A stretch of DNA of 64,000 nucleotides from Acidobacteriota bacterium (GTDB lineage: Bacteria > Acidobacteriota > Thermoanaerobaculia > Gp7-AA8): positions 496,001 to 560,000 of the forward strand of contig JAFATB010000023.1 in the NCBI GenBank assembly GCA_019244185.1, written 5' to 3'. How positions within the stretch are numbered: position 1 is the first letter of the stretch; every line of letters begins with the position of its first letter. Under the pieces are notes generated by a model that saw only the letters and a list, made by a program, of their open reading frames with translations, searched no databases and was not told the origin of the DNA. Made by a program: the position numbers and the translations under genes. Shown here in pieces: positions 7,790-16,078 of this stretch.

Positions 7790-8202
7790 TCGAGCCGCCC
7801 GCGCAGTCGCTTCGTCTCGCCGCGCCGCTTCTTCTCCTCGATCCGCTTTTGCTTCGCCGCCCGTGACGGACGTGTTTTCTTCCGCGGCTTCTGCTCTTCG
7901 AGCGCGGCGCTGAGCAGGTCTTCCATGCGCGCGAGGGCGCGGTCGCGGTTCTCGCTCTGGCTGCGCGCGATCTGCGAGGTCACGCGCAGGACGCCGTCGC
8001 GGTTGATCCTCGATGCGAGACGCTCGCGCACGAGCGTTTTCTTCGCGTCGTCGAGCGGCAGGCGATCGACGTCGGCTTCGATCGTGACACGCGTCTCGAC
8101 CTTGTTCACGTTCTGGCCGCCGGGACCGCCGCTGCGCGAGGTCGTCACGCGCAGCAGGTCCGCGGGAACGACGGTGCCGTCGGCGAGGACGAGGTCTCTC
8201 AT
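7786..8202 (-). CDS. arfB: alternative ribosome-rescue factor / peptidyl-tRNA hydrolase ArfB
   Basis: The 138-residue protein has the release-factor catalytic loop GGPGGQNVNK, preceded by DLLRVTTSRS, and a basic C-terminal tail rich in Lys/Arg (about 105-138). ArfB enters the mRNA channel of stalled ribosomes with this tail and hydrolyses peptidyl-tRNA with the GGQ loop. The length matches the family (about 140). The ATG at 8202 overlaps the stop of the upstream amidohydrolase (ATGA), so the two are co-translated. Confidence 0.9.
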   Translation of the reverse strand: MRDLVLADGTVVPADLLRVTTSRSGGPGGQNVNKVETRVTIEADVDRLPLDDAKKTLVRERLASRINRDGVLRVTSQIARSQSENRDRALARMEDLLSAALEEQKPRKKTRPSRAAKQKRIEEKKRRGETKRLRGRLD

Positions 8203-9848
8203 CGCGTCACGCGGTGCAGCACGGCCTGTCCCGGTTTCGCGCCGGTGTGCTCGCCGTCGCGCAGCACCTGCGTGCCGTTGACGAACACGTCGACCATGCC
8301 CGTCGCGTACTGGAACGGCCGGTCGTACGTCGCGTGCGCGGCGACCGTCGCGGGATCGAAGACGACGACGTCGGCGTAGTTGCCGGCGCGCAGCAATCCA
8401 CGATCGGCGATGCCGAGGTTCGACGCCGGTAACGCCGTCAACCGCCGCACCGCTGCTTCGAGCGGGACGATCTGTTCGTCGCGCACGTACTTGCCGAGGA
8501 GGTTCGCGAAGTTGCCGTACTCGCGCGGATGCGTGCTGCTCTTGAGAAACACGCCCTCGGGCGCGGACGCCGCGGCATCGGAGCCGAAGCTCACCCACGG
8601 TTTGCGCAGTTCCTTGCGCAGATTGTCTTCGTCGATGATGAAGTAGACGGTGCCGATGGGACTCTCATCCTCGATCACGAGATCGACGATGGCGTCCTCG
8701 GCGGACACGCCGCGCATGCGCGCGACCTCCGCGAGCGTCTTGCCGGTGAGCGGCTTGAGCTTCTCGCTCTTGAAGCCGGTGAGCAGCACGCGCTCGGGCG
8801 AGCCGGAGAGCAGCAGCAGGTTCTCCCATGCGTCGCTCGGCGTGCGCATCTCGCGGATGACGCGCTCGCGCACGGCGGGATCCATGAGCCGCTGGCGCCA
8901 CGCCTTGAAGCCGCCTTCCTGCACCCACGGCGGCATCGTCGCGCCGAGCGAGGTGGCGCCGGCGGTGTACGTGTACATGTTCGCGGTGATGCGCTGCCCG
9001 CCGGCGCGCGCGGCCTCGATCTTCGCGAGCGTCGCGTCGAGCTTCGGCCAGTTCGCCTGACCGGCGGCCTTGAGGTGATAGATCTCGGCGGGGACGTTCG
9101 CTTCCCTTGCAATCGTCAGCAGTTCGTCGACCGCTTCGTCGAGGCGGTTGCCTTCGCTGCGCATGTGCGAGATGTACATGCCGCCGTACGGCGCGGCCGC
9201 CTTGCACAGTTCTACTAATTCCGTAGTTTTCGCGTAGAAGCCGGGCGGATAAATGAGCGCGCTGGCGATGCCGAACGCGCCGTCTTCCATCGCCTGGCGG
9301 ACGAGCGCGCGCATCTGATCGAGCTCCTGCGCGTTCGGCGCGCGATCGACTTCGCCGAGGACGTAGATGCGGACGGTGGTCGCACCGAGGAAGGAGGCGA
9401 CGTTCACGGAGACGCCGCGGCGGACGAGCGAGTCGAGATACTGACGCAGCGTCGTCCAGTCGACGGTGTACTTGATGTCGCCCTGCTGTTCCTGCGCGTC
9501 GCGCTTCATCGCGTCATTGAGCGGTCCCATCGACCACCCTTCGCCGAAGACTTCGAGCGTCACGCCCTGCTTCACGTCCGCCATCGCGCGGCCGTCGACG
9601 ATCAGCGACTCGGTGGCCCAGCTGAGCATGTTGATGAAGCCGGGCGCGACGGCGAGTCCGTGCACGTCGACCTCGCGCGCGGCGTGCCCGCGCACGTGGC
9701 CGATCGCGGCGATGCGCTGGCCGCGAATGGCGACGTCGCCGTGCACCGGCGGACCTCCGCTGCCGTCGTAGATCGTGCCGTTGCGGAGGATCGTGTCGTA
9801 GTGCGCGCAGGCGGGGAGGAGCAGCAGCAGGAAAAGCAGCTTGCGCAT
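8199..9848 (-). CDS. D-aminoacylase-like amidohydrolase, predicted lipoprotein
   Basis: The 549-residue protein has a lipoprotein signal (LLLLLPAC, Cys14). An N-terminal composite beta domain (ILRNGTIYDGSG) leads into the amidohydrolase barrel, with YISHMRSEGNRL, IYHLKAAG and SFGSDAAASA supplying later histidine and aspartate ligands. Related enzymes cleave N-acyl-D-amino acids. The usual HxH metal motif after APGF is replaced by NMLS (residues 73-76), so the metal centre must differ or activity may be altered. A TATACT hexamer read on the minus strand (9862-9857) lies 8 nt before the ATG. It overlaps arfB downstream by four bases. Confidence 0.8.
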   Translation of the reverse strand: MRKLLFLLLLLPACAHYDTILRNGTIYDGSGGPPVHGDVAIRGQRIAAIGHVRGHAAREVDVHGLAVAPGFINMLSWATESLIVDGRAMADVKQGVTLEVFGEGWSMGPLNDAMKRDAQEQQGDIKYTVDWTTLRQYLDSLVRRGVSVNVASFLGATTVRIYVLGEVDRAPNAQELDQMRALVRQAMEDGAFGIASALIYPPGFYAKTTELVELCKAAAPYGGMYISHMRSEGNRLDEAVDELLTIAREANVPAEIYHLKAAGQANWPKLDATLAKIEAARAGGQRITANMYTYTAGATSLGATMPPWVQEGGFKAWRQRLMDPAVRERVIREMRTPSDAWENLLLLSGSPERVLLTGFKSEKLKPLTGKTLAEVARMRGVSAEDAIVDLVIEDESPIGTVYFIIDEDNLRKELRKPWVSFGSDAAASAPEGVFLKSSTHPREYGNFANLLGKYVRDEQIVPLEAAVRRLTALPASNLGIADRGLLRAGNYADVVVFDPATVAAHATYDRPFQYATGMVDVFVNGTQVLRDGEHTGAKPGQAVLHRVTR

Positions 9849-9856
9849 GAAGCGTG

Positions 9857-9864
9857 AGTATAGT
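9857..9864. promoter_or_regulatory. overlapping divergent -10 elements
   Basis: The eight bases AGTATAGT contain TATACT on the minus strand (8 nt before the amidohydrolase ATG at 9848) and TATAGT on the plus strand (10 nt before the pgeF ATG at 9875). The starts are only 26 nt apart, so both genes appear to share one melting site and should compete for RNA polymerase. Confidence 0.4.
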
Positions 9865-9874
9865 GGCGCGCCTC

Positions 9875-10576
9875 ATGTGGACGATCGAGCCCTCATCCCT
9901 CGGCCGCATCGCCGTTCCTCCGCAAATCCCCGACGGCTTCGCCGTCTTCTGCACGACGCGCGACTATCCGGGGAAGATCGTCGCGGACGAGCTCACGCGC
10001 GCGATCGCCGAACGCTTCAGCATCGACGCGTCGCTCACGACGTGCGTGCAGGTGCATGGCGCGCATGTGGTGCGCGCGCGTCGCGAAAACGCGTGGCGTG
10101 AATGCGACTCCTGCGACGCGCTTTGGAGCGACGAAATGCATACCGCCCTCGGCATTAAGGTTGCAGATTGCCTCCCGGTCACGATGATCGATCCTCTGCA
10201 GCGCGTCATGGCCAACGTGCACTCCGGATGGCGCGGCGCGGTGCAGCGCATCACGGCGGAAACGCTCGACGCACTGACGCGCGAAACGCGGTTCGACGCG
10301 GCGCAATCCTTCGCGTATCTCGGCCCTTCGATCCGCGCCTGCTGCTTCGAAGTCGGCGAGGAAGTGGCGTCGCGGTTCGACGAGCAGTTCGTCGATCGCA
10401 GCCGCGCGAAGCCGCACGTCGACCTCGTCGCGTTCACCGCGGCGTTGCTGCGCGAGCGCGGCGTCACGCGCATCTCCGACTCCGAGCTCTGCACGCGCTG
10501 CGACGGTTCGATCTTTCATTCGTTTCGTCGTGACGGAAAGGGCGGCGGCCGCAATCTCATGCTCGTCGCGCAGTAA
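9875..10576 (+). CDS. pgeF: peptidoglycan editing factor / multicopper-oxidase-like YfiH family protein
   Basis: The 233-residue protein has the three metal or active-site motifs of the family: VQVHGAHV (His), KVADCLPV (Cys) and NVHSGWRG (His). It also has the late CTRCDGSIFHSFRRDG signature. In E. coli PgeF removes L-Ser wrongly placed in the peptidoglycan stem peptide; the family also shows purine nucleoside phosphorylase or laccase-like activities. A GTG at 9854 is in frame, but 9875 matches the family start. It ends six nucleotides before the penicillin-binding protein gene, which supports a peptidoglycan role. Confidence 0.88.
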   Translation: MWTIEPSSLGRIAVPPQIPDGFAVFCTTRDYPGKIVADELTRAIAERFSIDASLTTCVQVHGAHVVRARRENAWRECDSCDALWSDEMHTALGIKVADCLPVTMIDPLQRVMANVHSGWRGAVQRITAETLDALTRETRFDAAQSFAYLGPSIRACCFEVGEEVASRFDEQFVDRSRAKPHVDLVAFTAALLRERGVTRISDSELCTRCDGSIFHSFRRDGKGGGRNLMLVAQ

Positions 10577-10582
10577 CGACCG

Positions 10583-13402
10583 ATGACGACGATTCCTCCG
10601 ACGACCGACGCACCCGCTCCCGCCCCCGCACCGCGTCCCCGCCGGCGCCGTCCGCGCGTCACGCGCCGCACGGTGTTCCGCGCGATCTCGTGGACGGTCG
10701 GCGCGCTGTTCCTCCTCATCCTCATCCTCGGCGTCTACATCTACCGCTCCGCGGTCGGCCGCTTTCAGGTGCGCAAGCTCCGCCTGCCGACGCGCATCTA
10801 CGCCGACTTCACGCCGCTGCAGCCGGGCACGCGTCTCCACGCCGACGACGTGCTCGAGAAGCTCGACCGCCTCGGCTACCGCGAGGCCGAGCGCGTCGAG
10901 AAACCGGGCGACTTCCAGCGCTCCAACGACGGGCTCGACATCTACACGCGCGCGTTCAACCGCGCGAACGACGACTATCCCGCGGTGCCGCTGCGCGTCA
11001 CGTTCAACGGCGACGGCATCGAACAGGTCGTGTCGCTGAAGGAAGCGCGCCCGCTCGCGCGCGCGGCGCTCGAGCCGGAACTGCTGACGTCCGTGCTCAG
11101 CGAAGAGCTCGAGAACCGCAGTCCTGTGACGCTCGATCAGGTGCCGCAGTCGCTGCAGGACGCGGTCGTCGTCACCGAGGACGTGCGCTTCTGGCATCAC
11201 CCCGGCGTCGATCCGATCGGCATCTTCCGCGCGGTGTTCCGCAACGTGAAAGCGGGCGGCGTCTCGGAAGGCGCGTCGACCCTCACGCAGCAGCTCGTGA
11301 AGAACTACTACCTCACCAGCGAGCGCACGTTCAAACGGAAGATCGTCGAAGCGTTCATGGCGGTCATCCTCGACGCGCGCTATTCGAAGCGCGAGATCCT
11401 CGAGGCGTACCTCAACGACATTTACCTCGGCCGCAATCGTTCGATCTCGATCCTCGGCGTCGGCGAAGCGGCGCGCTTCTACTTCGGCAAGCCGGTCTCG
11501 GAGCTCAACATCCAGGAGTCGGCGACGCTCGCCGGCATGATCCGCAGCCCGAACAACTACTCGCCGTTCAACAACCCCGAGCTGTCGATGAAGCGCCGCA
11601 ACACCGTGCTGCAGCTGATGCTCAAGGAGAAGAAGATCACCCAGGCGCAGTACGACGCGGCACATGCGTCGAGCCTGCCGCGCAAGCCGTTCCGGCAGAA
11701 AACGGGACTCTCGTCGATCCCGTACTACGTCGACCGCGTGCTGCAGGAACTGCAGGATGACTACGGCATCGACGACGTCAAGGGGCGCGGACTGAAGATC
11801 TACACGGCCATCGACCTCGGCGCGCAGGACGCCGCCGCACGCGTCGTCGAGGCGAGCCTGCAGAGCATCGAGAAAGGCAACCGGCGGCTGCGCACGCATA
11901 CGCCGGCGTTGCAGGGCGTGCTCATTCACGTCGACGTGCCGACCGGCGAGATCCGCGCGCTCGTCGGTGGCCGCAACTACGAGCGCTCGCAGTTCAACCG
12001 CGCGCTGAAGTCGAAGCGCCTCGTCGGCTCGCTGTTCAAGCCGTTCGTCTATCTCACGGCCTTCGAGCCGAGCCTTTCGAATCAGAACATCACGCCGGCG
12101 ACGATGGTCAGCGACACGCGTTTCGTGCTCAAGCGGCGTTGGTCCGAGGACTGGTCGCCGCGCAACTACGACGGCCACTACGAAGGCAACGTGACCGTGC
12201 GCGAGGCGCTCGAGCATTCGCTCAACTCCGCGTCCGTGCGCATCGGACTCGCGTGCGGCATCGCGCCGATTCTCAAGACCGCGAAGACGCTCGGCGTCGA
12301 CACGGAGCTCGACGACAGCAACCCGTCGATCCTCCTCGGCGCGGTCGGCATTCCGCCGATCGAGATGGCCGAGGCGTATTCGACGATCGCGCGGCAAGGC
12401 GCGCGCATGCCGCTGCGCGCGATCCGCTACGTGACGGACGATCGCGGCCGCGCGCTGAGCGGGCCCGAGGATGCGAAACCGTCGCAGGTGTTCCCGCAGC
12501 GCGACATCTATCTCATCACGCACGTGATGGAAGGCGTCGTCGAGCGCGGTACGGCAGCGGGGGCGCGGTCGATGGGCTTCCGCAAAACGGCGGCGGGCAA
12601 GACCGGCACGACGAACGACAAGCGCGACGCGTGGTTCATCGGCTTCACGCCGCAGACGCTCACGGCGACGTGGGTCGGCTTCGACGACAACACGCCGACG
12701 GGCCTCGCCGGCGGCGACGCGGCGGTGCCGATGTGGACGCGCTACATGCTCGCGGTCACGGCGAACGAGCGAAACGCCGCGTTCCCGGTGCCGCCGGGCG
12801 TGACGTTCGCGGAAGTCGACAAGATGAGCGGCGGACTGGCCACGCCGTACTGCCCCGCGAACGCCGTGGTCAACGAGGCGTTCAAGGAAGGGACGCAGCC
12901 GACGCAGGCCTGCTCGCTCCACAGCGTCACGAATCCGAACCCCGTCATTCCGATGTACGACGAGTTCGGGAACCTCATCACCACCAACACCGCGCCGCCG
13001 CCTCCGCCGGAGCTGCCGCCGTCGTCCGCGACGGAGCCCGACTCGACGCTCACCGGCGGCATCTTCCGCACCGACACGAATCCGGCCGCGCAGGAGCCGC
13101 CGCCGGCGTCGCAACCGCCGCAGCAACGGCCGCCCGACCGTCAGCCGCCGCCCGAACGCCAGCCGCCGCCCACCACGACCGAACCGCCGCCCGAGCCGAC
13201 GCAGACGGACACGGACGCGGAGCCGCCGCCGACGTCGACCGACACGATCGGCGGCAATGCCGGTCGCAATCCCGATCGCACGGTGGCGGACGTATCATGG
13301 CCGCATGGCGGACGAAGTGAAGAACAGGCTGCGCAACTGGGGCATCGACGTCGACCGCTTCGAGGAGCGCGCGAAGGAATCGCTGCAGAACGCGCGCGGT
13401 GA
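10583..13402 (+). CDS. bifunctional PBP1b-type transglycosylase/transpeptidase
   Basis: The open frame is 939 residues: a short basic cytoplasmic tail, a membrane anchor at about 34-54, a UB2H-like segment (RLHADDVLEKLDRLGYREAE), then GT51 transglycosylase with the catalytic glutamate at E199 (EDVRFWHHPG) and GASTLTQQLVKNYYL. The transpeptidase motifs are S483-x-x-K486 (SLFK), S546-x-N548 (SLNSAS) and K673-TG. The tail after about residue 800 is extremely Pro-rich. The enzyme polymerises and crosslinks peptidoglycan in the periplasm. The last 33 codons overlap the next gene, and the final residues look unlike a natural protein end, so a frameshift near the Pro-rich tail is possible. Confidence 0.92.
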   Translation: MTTIPPTTDAPAPAPAPRPRRRRPRVTRRTVFRAISWTVGALFLLILILGVYIYRSAVGRFQVRKLRLPTRIYADFTPLQPGTRLHADDVLEKLDRLGYREAERVEKPGDFQRSNDGLDIYTRAFNRANDDYPAVPLRVTFNGDGIEQVVSLKEARPLARAALEPELLTSVLSEELENRSPVTLDQVPQSLQDAVVVTEDVRFWHHPGVDPIGIFRAVFRNVKAGGVSEGASTLTQQLVKNYYLTSERTFKRKIVEAFMAVILDARYSKREILEAYLNDIYLGRNRSISILGVGEAARFYFGKPVSELNIQESATLAGMIRSPNNYSPFNNPELSMKRRNTVLQLMLKEKKITQAQYDAAHASSLPRKPFRQKTGLSSIPYYVDRVLQELQDDYGIDDVKGRGLKIYTAIDLGAQDAAARVVEASLQSIEKGNRRLRTHTPALQGVLIHVDVPTGEIRALVGGRNYERSQFNRALKSKRLVGSLFKPFVYLTAFEPSLSNQNITPATMVSDTRFVLKRRWSEDWSPRNYDGHYEGNVTVREALEHSLNSASVRIGLACGIAPILKTAKTLGVDTELDDSNPSILLGAVGIPPIEMAEAYSTIARQGARMPLRAIRYVTDDRGRALSGPEDAKPSQVFPQRDIYLITHVMEGVVERGTAAGARSMGFRKTAAGKTGTTNDKRDAWFIGFTPQTLTATWVGFDDNTPTGLAGGDAAVPMWTRYMLAVTANERNAAFPVPPGVTFAEVDKMSGGLATPYCPANAVVNEAFKEGTQPTQACSLHSVTNPNPVIPMYDEFGNLITTNTAPPPPPELPPSSATEPDSTLTGGIFRTDTNPAAQEPPPASQPPQQRPPDRQPPPERQPPPTTTEPPPEPTQTDTDAEPPPTSTDTIGGNAGRNPDRTVADVSWPHGGRSEEQAAQLGHRRRPLRGAREGIAAERAR

Positions 13403-13646
13403 TCTCTCGGAGATCACCGGCACGCTGCGCCACACGCTGATCGAGGCGAAGGACGTCCTGGTCGGCCTGCACGCGAACGGCGCGCCCGTCGCCGCCGAGC
13501 TGAAGTCGGGCTTCGAGCGCGCATGGCAGGAGATCGAGCGCGCGTTCTCATCGGCGCGGCAGAAGGCGAAAGATGCTGTGCATTCTGATGACGCGCCGCC
13601 GCTCGACGAGACGACGGGCGAAACGAACAACAACGATGAACGCTGA
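13305..13646 (+). CDS. small helical protein of unknown function
   Basis: The 113-residue soluble protein is predicted almost wholly helical (EERAKESLQNARGDLSEITG, then ELKSGFERAWQEIERAFSSARQKAKDAV), with an acidic, Asn-rich tail. It resembles small coiled-coil or apolipoprotein-like stress proteins, but I cannot assign a family. TATCAT at 13293-13298 ends 6 nt before the ATG, suggesting its own leaderless transcript. The first 98 nt overlap the penicillin-binding protein frame. Confidence 0.6.
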   Translation: MADEVKNRLRNWGIDVDRFEERAKESLQNARGDLSEITGTLRHTLIEAKDVLVGLHANGAPVAAELKSGFERAWQEIERAFSSARQKAKDAVHSDDAPPLDETTGETNNNDER

Positions 13647-13761
13647 AGAAGCGTTCGCTGGTTGCTTCCGTTCGAAGGGACGCTGATTCCCTTGTTTGAC
13701 TTCTCTCCGTACGTCATGTTCTCCTTCCGATATCCGTCCGAAGGATCCTCTGCACCGTTGC

Positions 13762-15366
13762 ATGGCTTTCATCGCTGTGCCGTTGTTCCTCTCCACGATC
13801 TCGGCGTTCGCGGTGGTACCCGAGGTTGTCTTTCCCGTTCTCGCCGGCACGATTGACGGTCGGACGTACCGCACGACCGTCGATGTCCGTGGCGCCTCGG
13901 CCGCCGACTGCACGTTCGAGCTCGTACGACCCGGTGGCGCGATTCTCCGTTCGGTCGTACACATCGAGCCCGATGAGCCGAAAGTGTTCGACGAATTTGC
14001 CACCGACTTTCAACCGCTCGCGACGACGGTCCGCGTGTCCTGCACCGGTGCGGTCGATGTTCACAGTCGCATCCACGAGTCGACGGACGGCGGCATTACG
14101 TTCGACGACGGTGCGCTGTATCGAGCCTCTGCTGCCGAACCTTTCGTTGCAGGTCAAACCATCGCAACGCCGATCACGGGTGACTTCATCGTTGCCGAAG
14201 TCGGCGGCGCACCCGTTCGCGTCGCGGCGACGTTGACGGCTACGGTATCGGGGCGCGTTTTGGAGCGAGTGTATGAGTTGGGTCCCCGCGCTCAGCACTC
14301 CGTCGCGATCGTGGCTGCGCTCCGAACCCTTGGCTCGATCGATGGGCGATTTGCAATCGAAGGCGAAGGACGAGTGATCGTCTTCCGCGCCATAACGGAT
14401 ATCGCCGTGGCGAACATCGCTCAACGTGGCCGCAGCAGGCAGGGAATCGCGTCAGATCCTCAGCCGCCGTCGATGACGAGGCAACTATTGATCTCGTCCT
14501 TCAAAGCGGCTCCATTCCAGGAACCGGCGACGGGCCTTGTGTTTATGCGCGGTCGCTGGTACGACCTTTCGACCGGGACGTTTCTCACGCCCGATCCCCA
14601 GGGTTTCGCCGATTCATCCAATCTTTACGCCTTCGGCAAAGGCGATCCTGTGGACACGAGTGATCCCACCGGCCGCCTGGTGCGATTCACCGGCAAGGAT
14701 CCATGGGGCGATTTTTTCCTCTTCCGCGGCAGCCTGCACAATCCCGCTGCAGCGGCACTCCTTACGCTTCAGGGAGACTCGAAACACGGGTACGTTCTGG
14801 GGCTGCGACCGGGCGTTACGAAAGCTCAGTTTCTTGCAACAGCGATCCCGGATCCACCTACCTATCGATCTGATCTCGCGGCGCAGGGCATCCCGCTTCC
14901 GAAGGACCGCCGAACCGTCGAAGAGAAAGTCTTCGACCTGATCAGCAGTATGCACATCACCGAGTTTGAAACGGGGGACAGTCTTACCCGTCTGTCTTCG
15001 TGGCCGTTCTCCTGGTTCGCACGGACACGCACATTTCAGGAAGCCACGAGTCGATACGGCGGCGCAATGACGCTCGAGCCATCCGAGACTCCGTCCGGCA
15101 ACACCGCCATTGCCGTCAATCCTCTGGAAATCAACAATGGGAGCGCGTGGGCAGCGACCGCCGCGTATCACCTGGCCTATGACCCCGAAATCGCAGTCAT
15201 CCACGAGTTCGGCCATGCGCTTGCCTATCACGACAACAACGTGCCGTGTTTTCAGATGTGGTCCGTTTACTTCGAGAATCAGGTTCGCGCGCGGCGCGGT
15301 GAACGGCTCTTTCGCACATCGGAACGTCCTCTCCGGAACGATCCAAAGACGCTAATCTGTCCCTGA
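13762..15366 (+). CDS. exported protein with Rhs-core motif and HExxH metalloprotease tip (possible toxin)
   Basis: The 534-residue protein has a signal peptide (1-17, MAFIAVPLFLSTISAFA), a beta-rich N-terminal part to about residue 230 with no recognisable YD repeats, and an Rhs-associated core at about 255-300 (MRGRWYDLSTGTFLTPDPQG, then NLYAFGKGDPV and DPTGR). A variable C-terminal part of about 230 residues contains AVIHEFGHALAYHD, an HExxH zinc-protease helix like the M91/NleD-type tips of polymorphic toxins. Rhs tips after DPTG are typically toxins. The frame extends upstream to 13696; 13762 is chosen for the signal peptide. Base composition looks less GC-rich than the neighbours. The stop overlaps the next start by one base. 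Confidence 0.65.
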   Translation: MAFIAVPLFLSTISAFAVVPEVVFPVLAGTIDGRTYRTTVDVRGASAADCTFELVRPGGAILRSVVHIEPDEPKVFDEFATDFQPLATTVRVSCTGAVDVHSRIHESTDGGITFDDGALYRASAAEPFVAGQTIATPITGDFIVAEVGGAPVRVAATLTATVSGRVLERVYELGPRAQHSVAIVAALRTLGSIDGRFAIEGEGRVIVFRAITDIAVANIAQRGRSRQGIASDPQPPSMTRQLLISSFKAAPFQEPATGLVFMRGRWYDLSTGTFLTPDPQGFADSSNLYAFGKGDPVDTSDPTGRLVRFTGKDPWGDFFLFRGSLHNPAAAALLTLQGDSKHGYVLGLRPGVTKAQFLATAIPDPPTYRSDLAAQGIPLPKDRRTVEEKVFDLISSMHITEFETGDSLTRLSSWPFSWFARTRTFQEATSRYGGAMTLEPSETPSGNTAIAVNPLEINNGSAWAATAAYHLAYDPEIAVIHEFGHALAYHDNNVPCFQMWSVYFENQVRARRGERLFRTSERPLRNDPKTLICP

Positions 15367-16019
15367 TGCGTCGAGCATTTACCTGGCTCGGTACACTCCT
15401 GAACGCCGCGCTGATCGGCGTGTGCATGTGGCCCGCCGAGCACTCGCTGCTACTCTTCGCTGTGGTCGCGGCTGCCGTTCTCGTGAGCCTTTCATGCGAC
15501 TCCACGATCCTGGAAGCGTCTGCGACGACGCTCGGAGTCGTCGCGGCCACGGTGCTCGCCGAGCCGGCGCTCGCCATATCCCGCGGTTCATTCGATGTGC
15601 GCATCGCATGGGCAGCGATCCTCGCAGCGGTTCTTTTTCGCTCCAACCCCAGGATTCGTGTGCACAGCCTCGTCACCGCCGCAGTCATTGCGGTGACGAT
15701 CATCCCGCCGTCCGATACGAGTCTCCTCATCGTTTCGCCGCCGGTTCTTCTACAGGTCGTCGTGTGTTTGGTCGCGATCTCGCTGCAAGCGTTCGATCAC
15801 CGAACGCGCCGTTGGTGGCCAGCGTATCGAATCGCGGAGCCGCTTCTCGTGGTGGCTCTCGCCAGCGCATTCGTTCTGCCCTTCGCTCACAACGGCCTCA
15901 CGCTTTCCGAGCTGGTTGCGTGGCATGTTTACGTCGGTGTTGCCGCTTCGCTCATCGCGTTCGTCGACGAGCTGCTGATGCGCTTCGGACCACGCCAGCA
16001 GTCGCGCGCAGGAGAATGA
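15366..16019 (+). CDS. multi-pass membrane protein, possible immunity protein
   Basis: The 217-residue protein has about seven hydrophobic segments and few charged loops; I do not recognise a family. The ATG shares its A with the TGA of the Rhs-core/metalloprotease gene (TGATG), so the two proteins are translationally coupled. In polymorphic toxin loci the gene directly after the toxin usually encodes the immunity protein, and membrane immunity proteins are common. This role is inferred only from position and topology. Composition is again slightly below the local GC level by eye. Confidence 0.5.
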   Translation: MRRAFTWLGTLLNAALIGVCMWPAEHSLLLFAVVAAAVLVSLSCDSTILEASATTLGVVAATVLAEPALAISRGSFDVRIAWAAILAAVLFRSNPRIRVHSLVTAAVIAVTIIPPSDTSLLIVSPPVLLQVVVCLVAISLQAFDHRTRRWWPAYRIAEPLLVVALASAFVLPFAHNGLTLSELVAWHVYVGVAASLIAFVDELLMRFGPRQQSRAGE

Positions 16020-16078
16020 CGCCCTGCCGCCCTTCCTCCCTCATCGTTCCTCGTTCATCGTTACAATGAGCCATCCCG

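Noticed and set aside
9893..13126. A 1077-codon open frame antisense to the penicillin-binding protein
   Set aside because: It is rich in Arg, His, Asp, Glu, Ala and Val, as antisense frames of GC-rich genes are, with no domain pattern. The PBP frame has clear catalytic motifs.
13696..13761. The longer start (13696) for the Rhs-core protein
   Set aside because: It would bury the hydrophobic signal peptide that begins at 13762 behind 22 polar residues.
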